Assembly (NCBI GenBank): GCA_031258915.1
Contig: JAIRMD010000075.1
Coordinates: 1-11,556, forward strand
Direction of reading: 5' to 3'
DNA from: Prevotellaceae bacterium
GTDB taxonomy: Bacteria > Bacteroidota > Bacteroidia > Bacteroidales > UBA932
Length of the DNA stretch: 11,556 nt
Part shown: one piece after another, positions 6,474 to 11,556 of the stretch
Numbering within the stretch: the stretch's first letter is position 1
Layout: every line of letters begins with the position of its first letter
Position numbers and translations under genes: made by a program
Notes under the pieces: model-generated
Databases searched by the model: none
The model's input: only the letters and a program-made list of their open reading frames with translations
Told to the model about the DNA's origin: nothing

Positions 6474-8033
6474 TTATAGCCCCACCACGTTAATGGTTTT
6501 AGCGTCGAGGTTTTCCTTCTTTATGTAAATTTTATCGCCCCATTTGACGTCGGGGCGGCGGTCGAACAGGGCCAGCCAGCCTTCGGTGCAGCCGTAAACA
6601 TCCACATAGCGGGCGGTTTGCTCAAGGCCTTCCCGGAGCGACTTCTCGCCGCGCCATAGCTTGAGTTCAATGGGATATTTATGATTGTCGTAAACCAAAC
6701 AAATGTCGGTGCGGCCGGTGCCTGATGCCATCTCGCGGATAACTTGCCCGCCGCCGTTAATGACCCGCTGCAAAAAAGCCATCAGGATGAGGTGCGGCGC
6801 GGCTTCCTTGTAGTCAAACCGCTCCATCCATATAGCGCTGTTTTCGCGCCAGAACTGCTGGAAGTCGCGCATCAGGCAGTCCATGTCGATACGCCCGTCT
6901 TTCAGGTAGCGGGGAATTTGAGCCTCAGGAACAACGTTTTGCAGGATGTTTTCTTGCAGGTGGGCGTTAAGCGTGCGCACCATCACCTCGGCATAGATAG
7001 GGTTGGCCGGTTCTATTCCTTTCTCGGGCGTTACGCGGATTAAGCCCAGGTCGCGGGTATAGTAAAAGTCGTCGGTGAACGTATCGACCACGTCGCCTGT
7101 GATTAGGGGATCAATTACGCGGCGCACCCGCTCTTCTTTCAGGCGCTCGAGCAGGCTGTCGATGTGCGTGTCGCGCCGCAGGATGATGGTCTGGATGGCC
7201 TTTTCCACCATGTCGGCGGTAACCGCCTGCGTGTAGTCCCAGTCCAGCTGCTCCACAATCACCTCGCGGGCGATGGCGTTCACTAACCAGGGCTGTCCCT
7301 GCGTCTGCCGGCACACCAGCGCCACAGCATCATCGTTGAACACCTGTCCGGTTTCATCGGTATGCTGCCGGTACAGGGCGCGGACTTCTTCTTCGGTGAA
7401 ATTTTTTATCGCAAGCACTTTTGTGATGATGTTAAACGGGCTGGCAGTGCCCATCGACTCGCTGTCGGGGCGTATCCGCACCTTGTAGTCGCGCAGGTTG
7501 CGCATCCCCACCAGGGCTATGGAATGGGCAAAAGGTACAGTATGCCGGGTGTTATATCCAAGTCGCAGCTGGCGCAAAAAAGAAATCATGGTGCCTTCAC
7601 CCATACAATCGGTCTCGTCGAACAAGATAACCAGCGGCTTGTCAAGCAGCATGCAAAACTGAGCAAGCGTCATGCCTAACACGCCGGTAAAGTTACTGTA
7701 GTCCGCCTCTTTGGCAAAATCCTCCGCATGGGGAAACTTTGCGAGAAGAAGCGTATTTTTAATGATTTTTACCACTTCCGGTATTCCTTTTTCCGGATCA
7801 ACCACGCCCTGCACACCTTCCAGCGAGCAGTAGAGCGCGTAATACTTGCCCGCGGCGTTAAGCCGGGCGGCCAAACTCTGTATGTATGTGGTCTTCCCGC
7901 TTTGCCGTGCGGCATGAATAACAAAATAAGTTCTCATGCCAATCAGCTGCTCCACGCCATGCAAGCGGGTGGCAGCATCTACCATGTAATGCTCATCCTT
8001 GTTGCAAGGCCCTGCGATGTTAAAGTGTCTCAT
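6474..8033 (-). CDS. AAA ATPase with C-terminal PD-(D/E)XK nuclease-like domain (519 aa)
   Basis: The N-terminus MRHFNIAGPCNKDEHYMVD leads into a P-loop AARQSGKTT (41-49) and a Walker B stretch PLVILFDETD (133-142), giving an AAA/STAND-like ATPase core, with a helical segment to about 400. The C-terminus carries a PD-(D/E)XK nuclease pattern: GTGRTD (Asp443), then IELK (Glu456, Lys458), then QTARY (Gln472, Tyr476, the QxxxY motif). It resembles a widespread, multi-copy family of ATP-binding proteins in bacteria, close in design to AAA-ATPase_like/PDDEXK_9 proteins. Their function is unsettled; roles in mobile elements, conflict or defence have been suggested. It has its own promoter and is monocistronic. 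It sits between 92-bp direct repeats, with a relic of a sister copy downstream, which indicates recent duplication. No signal peptide or membrane segment is seen. Confidence 0.88.
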   Translation of the reverse strand: MRHFNIAGPCNKDEHYMVDAATRLHGVEQLIGMRTYFVIHAARQSGKTTYIQSLAARLNAAGKYYALYCSLEGVQGVVDPEKGIPEVVKIIKNTLLLAKFPHAEDFAKEADYSNFTGVLGMTLAQFCMLLDKPLVILFDETDCMGEGTMISFLRQLRLGYNTRHTVPFAHSIALVGMRNLRDYKVRIRPDSESMGTASPFNIITKVLAIKNFTEEEVRALYRQHTDETGQVFNDDAVALVCRQTQGQPWLVNAIAREVIVEQLDWDYTQAVTADMVEKAIQTIILRRDTHIDSLLERLKEERVRRVIDPLITGDVVDTFTDDFYYTRDLGLIRVTPEKGIEPANPIYAEVMVRTLNAHLQENILQNVVPEAQIPRYLKDGRIDMDCLMRDFQQFWRENSAIWMERFDYKEAAPHLILMAFLQRVINGGGQVIREMASGTGRTDICLVYDNHKYPIELKLWRGEKSLREGLEQTARYVDVYGCTEGWLALFDRRPDVKWGDKIYIKKENLDAKTINVVGL

Positions 8034-8056
8034 ACCGTTTTAGCTTCTATTTTGTA

Positions 8057-8087
8057 CAAAGATACACAAAATAATGGTTAATGGCAA
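8057..8087 (-). promoter_or_regulatory. Promoter of the AAA-nuclease gene
   Basis: On the minus strand TATCTTTG (8064 to 8057) fits the -7 consensus, with TTG (8087 to 8085) exactly 20 bases upstream as the -33 element. The start codon at 8033 would lie about 15 bases after the predicted transcription start, so the leader is short. Confidence 0.7.
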
Positions 8088-8101
8088 GCTGCCGTCGAGC
8101 A

Positions 8102-8224
8102 CTACGAGGGGTTTTCCCTGCAATACTTATCGGCGGCGGCGCTAAGCTCGGCTACGCTCATGCCCTCAAACAGGCTATTTTTGCGCCACTCCGTATAGTC
8201 AAACGGCTGGCTCAGCAGCGATTG
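8102..8224 (-). pseudogene. Upstream copy of the unrecognised C-terminal fragment
   Basis: The minus-strand frame reads SLLSQPFDYTEWRKNSLF, then EGMSVAELSAAADKYCRENPS and a stop at 8104-8102. It is preceded in frame by a stop at 8227-8225 and has no start codon. It matches the fragment at 6323-6445 almost residue for residue through the repeat. It overlaps the end of the PIN-domain relic in another frame, so the two were probably joined by a deletion. The family is not recognised. Confidence 0.5.
8112..8203. repeat. Direct repeat, copy B (upstream of the ATPase gene)
   Basis: This is the partner of 6336-6427, with 90 of 92 bases identical and in direct orientation. It lies between the PIN relic and the promoter of the ATPase gene. 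Confidence 0.97.
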
Positions 8225-8274
8225 TCATAGGGACGATTAAAGCAGCAATTATCCAAATATATCCGTTGCTTCAT
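8212..8274 (-). pseudogene. Truncated PIN-domain toxin (VapC-like) N-terminus
   Basis: From an ATG at 8274 the minus strand encodes MKQRIYLDNCCFNRPYDNRC and then a TGA stop at 8214-8212. The stretch IYLDNCCFNRPYD is the characteristic start of PIN-domain ribonuclease toxins of the kind common in Bacteroidota, with Asp8 as the first metal-binding acid. A full PIN domain needs about 130-150 residues, so the remaining three acidic positions are lost and the peptide cannot be active. A complete promoter lies just upstream. Past the stop another frame continues into the unrecognised fragment, which suggests a deletion joined the two. Confidence 0.65.
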
Positions 8275-8290
8275 TGCTTTTTATTTTCCA

Positions 8291-8322
8291 CAAATGTATG
8301 AAAAACATTCTACCTCCCAAAA
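8291..8322 (-). promoter_or_regulatory. Promoter in front of the PIN-domain relic
   Basis: On the minus strand TACATTTG (8298 to 8291) matches TAnnTTTG, with TTTTG (8322 to 8318) 19 bases upstream. This is the best-spaced promoter in the window. The ATG at 8274 follows 16 bases after the -7 element. The stretch 8323-8377 up to the amylase stop holds nothing recognisable. Confidence 0.65.
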
Positions 8323-8377
8323 TGCAACCGCGTCAGGGAAGGGCAAAAGGCGTAAGAAACAAATGTGCCCGCCATTT

Positions 8378-11215
8378 TCACTTCTCCACCGTTACCACCT
8401 TTCCGGCCAGGTGCTTTCCCTTGCCGTTTTGCACCGACAAGATGTAGGCGCCCTGCGGCAAATCGTTGCAGCTCACGGCTGCGGCGCAGGCATCTCCGCC
8501 GTGCGCGGCGCCGAGCGGCTGCTGCAGCACGGGCTGACCCTGCATGTTGTAAAGTAGCAGCTGTAGCTCTTCCGGCCTCTGCGCTGCGCTCACCTCCACG
8601 TGCAGCGTGCGCCGCGCAGGGTTGGGGTAAACCCGTAACTGCACGGATGCGCCGCCCTCGCGCAGCGCGGGGGCAGAGGTGCCAAGGTCCGGGAGGTCGA
8701 CAAAGGGAAGGTTGAGGCGGTCAATTTTTGCGCTGGTGAGCAGGCGGTAGCCGCCCGGCGCAAGCGCTACCTGACGCATGTCGGCTGCCGCGCCGGAGGT
8801 TTGCGAAAAGTACTCGTACCACGTGCCCTGCGCGGGCAGGTCGAGGGTTACCGTTCTCACTTCGGAGGCGAAGTTGCCCACCACCACCGCGCTCATGCCG
8901 TTGCCGCGCAGGGTTACCGTTTTCACCTCGCCGCCCAGCGAGGCGGCGAAGTCGTCGGCGTGAAACACATCGTACATGCCGCGCAGGTGCAGGATTTCGG
9001 CGTAGTGAAAGTAGAGGTTACGGCGGTGGTCGCTTTGCAGGTAGTCCCAGCGAATGGGCTTGTTGTCGGTGCGGCAGCTTTCGCTTTCGGTGCCGTCGGG
9101 GCAGGCGTTGATGGAGTAGTCGTAGCCCAGCTCGCCGAACTGCCAAATCATCTTAGGCCCCGGCACGGCAAAGAATAGCGTTGCGCACAGGGCGGCACGC
9201 TGCAAGGCCACCTCCTCGCGGGTGATGCTGTAGCTGCCCGTCGTTTTTCCCCACTGCTTGGCCTTGTACACCATGCGCTCCTCGTCGTGGCTCTCCATGT
9301 AGGCCACCAAGCTGGGGGTGCTCCAGCCCTTGCTCTTGTAGGAGGCGGCGGAGAGGTCGGAATTTTGGGTGTAGCCCATGATGGCTTCGCAGGCGTTGTA
9401 GTTCGCGTTGCCCCAAAGCATGAAGCCGTAGTCGGCGAGCTCCTTTTCCTCGCGGCTGTCGGTGAGGTGCTCCAGAATGATGTAGGCTTGCGGGCTATGC
9501 GAGCGTATGCTGTCGGCCATGCGCTTGAGTATGCCGATGCGCTGTGCGTCGTAGGCCCACCCGTCGCCGGGCGTGTTGGTGAAGCCCTTGGTGAAGTCAA
9601 AGCGGATGCCGTCCATCCGGTACTCTTGCAGCCAAAAGCGGTTGACCCTGTCCACAAAGCGCTGCGTGTGGGGGCTTTGGTGGTTAAAGTCGCTGCCCCA
9701 CTGGTAGGTCGCATTTGGCGAGGTGGGGTTGAACCACGGGCTTTGCGCCGACGGGCGGCTGTTGCCGGCATCCCAGTACATCTGCACCATAGGCGAGAGG
9801 CCAAAGGAGTGGTTGAGCACCAAGTCTGCAATGACGGCAATGCCGTTGGCGTGGCAGGAATCGACAAGGCGCTTTAGCTCGTTCTTTGCTCCGTAGTACT
9901 TGTCGGGGGCAAAGTAGAACGAGGGGTTGTAGCCCCAGCTCTCGTTGCCCTCAAACTCGTTGACGGGTAGCAGCTCCACCGCGTTTACCCCCAGCCGCTT
10001 GAGGTACGGCAGCGAGTCGATGACGGCGCTGTAGGTGTGCGCCGCCGTAAAGTCGCGGACGAGCAGCTCGTATATGCTCAGCTTCCGCCTGTCGGGGGGC
10101 GTGTAGCCGGTGGCAGCCCAAGCGTAGGGCGCCTGCGCCGTTTGCAGCACCGACGCAATGCCGGTGGTTTTGCCCTGCGGGTAAGGCTTGAGGTTGGGGT
10201 AGGTTTGCTCGCCAATGTAGCTGTCGCTCCACGGGTCGAGGATTTTCTCGGCGTAGGGGTCGGCCACCCGCAGCGACAGGTCTATCAGGTACTGGTAGGC
10301 GTACTCCTCGCCCGGCGTGAGGTTGTCGAGCGTAATCCAAAACATGTCGCTGTCCCGCTTCATTTGGTAAGCGTTGCTTGCCTGCCAGCCGTTGAAGTCG
10401 CCAATAACGAACACGGAGCTTTTGTGCGGGGCAAAGAGCGCCAGCGTAGCTCGGGCGCCGTCGTCGGCGTGGTAGGTGATGCCCTCCCCCACCCCTGCGG
10501 GCACTGGCTGCACTTCGGGGGCAACGGGCACGGTGAGGCTGAGCGAGTCGGCGGCGGCGAGGCCGCCTGCGCTCTGCGCCTGCACCGCCAGCCGGTGGTC
10601 GCCTGCGGAGAGGCCGCAGATGGTGTCGAGCAGCGCGGCAACGCCGCTGGCAGACTTGCGCAGCTCGCCGTCGAGGTAGAGCGACATGCGGCTGCTATCG
10701 GTGGCAGCGGCGGCAACGTAAACGGTGTCGCCTGCGGCGTAGAACAGGTTAGGCTCCGGCGCGGTGATGCGCACCCGAAAACCCTGCGACAGCGGTAGCT
10801 TTTTGTCGGTGGTTTTGCACTCGCTGCCGTCCACAGCAGCGCCCGACTGCGTTTTGGCCAGCACGCCCACCTCCTGCAAGGCGCCGGGCGAAGCCCCCAA
10901 AAACTCCCCGATGGGCTGGCTCACGACAAATTGGTAGGTGCGCTCGCCAATTTTGGTCATCCTATGCGAGGCGCTGGTGCTGCCCCACTCGCCCTGCTGC
11001 GCGTTGTGCACGCCGCCCGGGTCGCCCCAAAGCCAGATGTAAACGGCATCGTCGTTAGCCCAGCTGTAGGCGCAATCGAACTTCACGGTGAAGGTTACCG
11101 GAGAATCTTCGGAAAAGATGCCCGGCTCGGTAGTCCACGTGTAGTCGGAGCAGGTTTGGGCGCGGGCGGTAAGCGCCGGCGCGAAAATGAGGAAAAGCGA
11201 AAGTATTTTTTTCAT
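8378..11215 (-). CDS. Secreted GH13 alpha-amylase family enzyme with CBM48-like domain and T9SS sorting tail (945 aa)
   Basis: Residues 1-19 are a Sec signal peptide (cleavage in TARA-QT). An N-terminal beta-rich part (20-235) is followed by a CBM48-like domain (about 245-340, FVIGDFNGW and TPGEEYAYQYLID). The catalytic GH13 barrel (about 375-760) shows all four family regions: DLVLNHS with Asp464, GIRFDFTKG with Arg538 and nucleophile Asp540, ILEH with acid/base Glu582, and ESHDEER with His643-Asp644. Residues 862-945 form a type A T9SS C-terminal sorting domain (RVYPNPARRTLHVEV, YNMQGQPV, LPQGAYILSV, GKVVTVEK). The enzyme should therefore be exported across the outer membrane by the type IX system and attached to the surface or released, acting on alpha-glucans such as starch or glycogen. 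The CBM48 suggests branch-point or oligosaccharide activity; exact specificity is open. No convincing promoter or terminator is visible. Confidence 0.94.
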   Translation of the reverse strand: MKKILSLFLIFAPALTARAQTCSDYTWTTEPGIFSEDSPVTFTVKFDCAYSWANDDAVYIWLWGDPGGVHNAQQGEWGSTSASHRMTKIGERTYQFVVSQPIGEFLGASPGALQEVGVLAKTQSGAAVDGSECKTTDKKLPLSQGFRVRITAPEPNLFYAAGDTVYVAAAATDSSRMSLYLDGELRKSASGVAALLDTICGLSAGDHRLAVQAQSAGGLAAADSLSLTVPVAPEVQPVPAGVGEGITYHADDGARATLALFAPHKSSVFVIGDFNGWQASNAYQMKRDSDMFWITLDNLTPGEEYAYQYLIDLSLRVADPYAEKILDPWSDSYIGEQTYPNLKPYPQGKTTGIASVLQTAQAPYAWAATGYTPPDRRKLSIYELLVRDFTAAHTYSAVIDSLPYLKRLGVNAVELLPVNEFEGNESWGYNPSFYFAPDKYYGAKNELKRLVDSCHANGIAVIADLVLNHSFGLSPMVQMYWDAGNSRPSAQSPWFNPTSPNATYQWGSDFNHQSPHTQRFVDRVNRFWLQEYRMDGIRFDFTKGFTNTPGDGWAYDAQRIGILKRMADSIRSHSPQAYIILEHLTDSREEKELADYGFMLWGNANYNACEAIMGYTQNSDLSAASYKSKGWSTPSLVAYMESHDEERMVYKAKQWGKTTGSYSITREEVALQRAALCATLFFAVPGPKMIWQFGELGYDYSINACPDGTESESCRTDNKPIRWDYLQSDHRRNLYFHYAEILHLRGMYDVFHADDFAASLGGEVKTVTLRGNGMSAVVVGNFASEVRTVTLDLPAQGTWYEYFSQTSGAAADMRQVALAPGGYRLLTSAKIDRLNLPFVDLPDLGTSAPALREGGASVQLRVYPNPARRTLHVEVSAAQRPEELQLLLYNMQGQPVLQQPLGAAHGGDACAAAVSCNDLPQGAYILSVQNGKGKHLAGKVVTVEK

Positions 11216-11330
11216 GACTTTGCTAAAGCAAATGCGAAGTTAAAAATTGGGGATTCCGAGCGAAAATTCATAGCCTAACCACATCGTAAGGCAAAAGAGA
11301 GATTCGCCAGTAAGCTTGTTAGCATAACCC

Positions 11331-11495
11331 CTAAGCTCTTAGCTTACTTCTGAAGGGGTCTTGTGCGGGTGGGATATGAAAATACGCAATTCTTTCGCTC
11401 ATATTCATGTCTTTTATCTCCTCATAAATTTTCGCCTGAATTTCGTTCTTCAATTTAACGCAATCAAAATCTTTTGCTTCCTTAATTGTTTTCAT
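11331..11495 (-). CDS. Small antitoxin-like protein (54 aa)
   Basis: The minus-strand ATG at 11495-11493 opens a 54-codon frame, MKTIKEAKDFDCVKLKNEIQ continuing AKIYEEIKDMNMSERIAYFH and ending DPFRSKLRA with a TAG at 11333-11331. The pattern 'FDCVK.K..IQ..IYEEI' resembles, from memory, a family of short helical proteins found next to PIN-domain toxin genes in bacteria, where they act as the antitoxin. No toxin gene adjoins it within the window: 115 bases of sequence without a clear gene separate it from the amylase gene, and upstream only 61 bases remain. A hairpin, ACCCCT (11327-11332) with AGGGGT (11354-11359) and an inner AAGCT/AGCTT stem, covers its end. It is either an orphan antitoxin or half of a pair that continues outside the window. 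Confidence 0.65.
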   Translation of the reverse strand: MKTIKEAKDFDCVKLKNEIQAKIYEEIKDMNMSERIAYFHIPPAQDPFRSKLRA

Positions 11496-11556
11496 ACTCT
11501 ATTAGCTCTCTTGGGTTTCTAATTTCAAGGGTGATATATCCCATTTTTTTATTTAC

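Noticed and set aside
8328..8377. Weak stems after the amylase stop as a terminator
   Set aside because: Only 4-5 bp stems (GGCG/CGCC, GGGCA/TGCCC) with long loops; not distinguishable from chance.
10037..10798. 253-codon plus-strand frame opposite the amylase gene
   Set aside because: Antisense to the N-terminal and CBM48-like parts of the amylase, with the Arg/Val/Gly-rich look of a shadow frame and no motif.

Overview
The window looks like a chromosomal segment of a member of the Bacteroidota, most likely order Bacteroidales outside the genus Bacteroides. Four lines of evidence point there: a secreted GH13 enzyme with a type IX secretion (T9SS) C-terminal sorting domain, a surface-type lipoprotein with a charged residue run after the lipid cysteine, four upstream regions with the Bacteroidota -7 motif TAnnTTTG, and gene families (MalY/PatB lyase, membrane-type PyrD, LamG surface protein) common in this phylum.

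Layout. Positions 2-481 hold the end of a LamG-like protein, closed by a strong intrinsic terminator (527-569). A 350-base non-coding stretch with two inverted-repeat elements follows. Positions 920-4205 carry three plus-strand genes: a conserved protein resembling the DUF6976 family, a MalY/PatB-type C-S lyase, and a class 2-like dihydroorotate dehydrogenase (PyrD). Between the lyase and pyrD lies a heptanucleotide tandem repeat of 12 units plus a partial one. It encodes the lyase C-terminus, contains its stop codon and runs up to the pyrD start. Everything from 4259 to 11495 is on the minus strand.

Positions 6079-4259 form a probable two-gene operon: a lipoprotein with two tandem Ig-like repeats, then an outer-membrane beta-barrel protein. 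Positions 8033-6474 encode an AAA ATPase fused to a PD-(D/E)XK nuclease domain. It sits between two 92-bp direct repeats, beside a relic of the 3' end of a second copy of the same gene and a truncated PIN-domain toxin start that still has a full promoter. Positions 11215-8378 encode the large T9SS-exported alpha-amylase family enzyme. Upstream of it is a 54-codon gene with the look of a small antitoxin (11495-11331).

How it fits together. PyrD (pyrimidine synthesis) and the lyase (sulfur amino acid metabolism) are housekeeping-type genes. The lipoprotein, the barrel, the amylase and the LamG protein are envelope or secreted proteins. The least ordinary part is 6299-8322, where toxin-like and ATPase/nuclease genes were duplicated, truncated and partly deleted. 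It reads as a recombination-prone accessory cassette rather than as a complete known system. Gene functions are inferred from motifs read by eye; no database search was possible.
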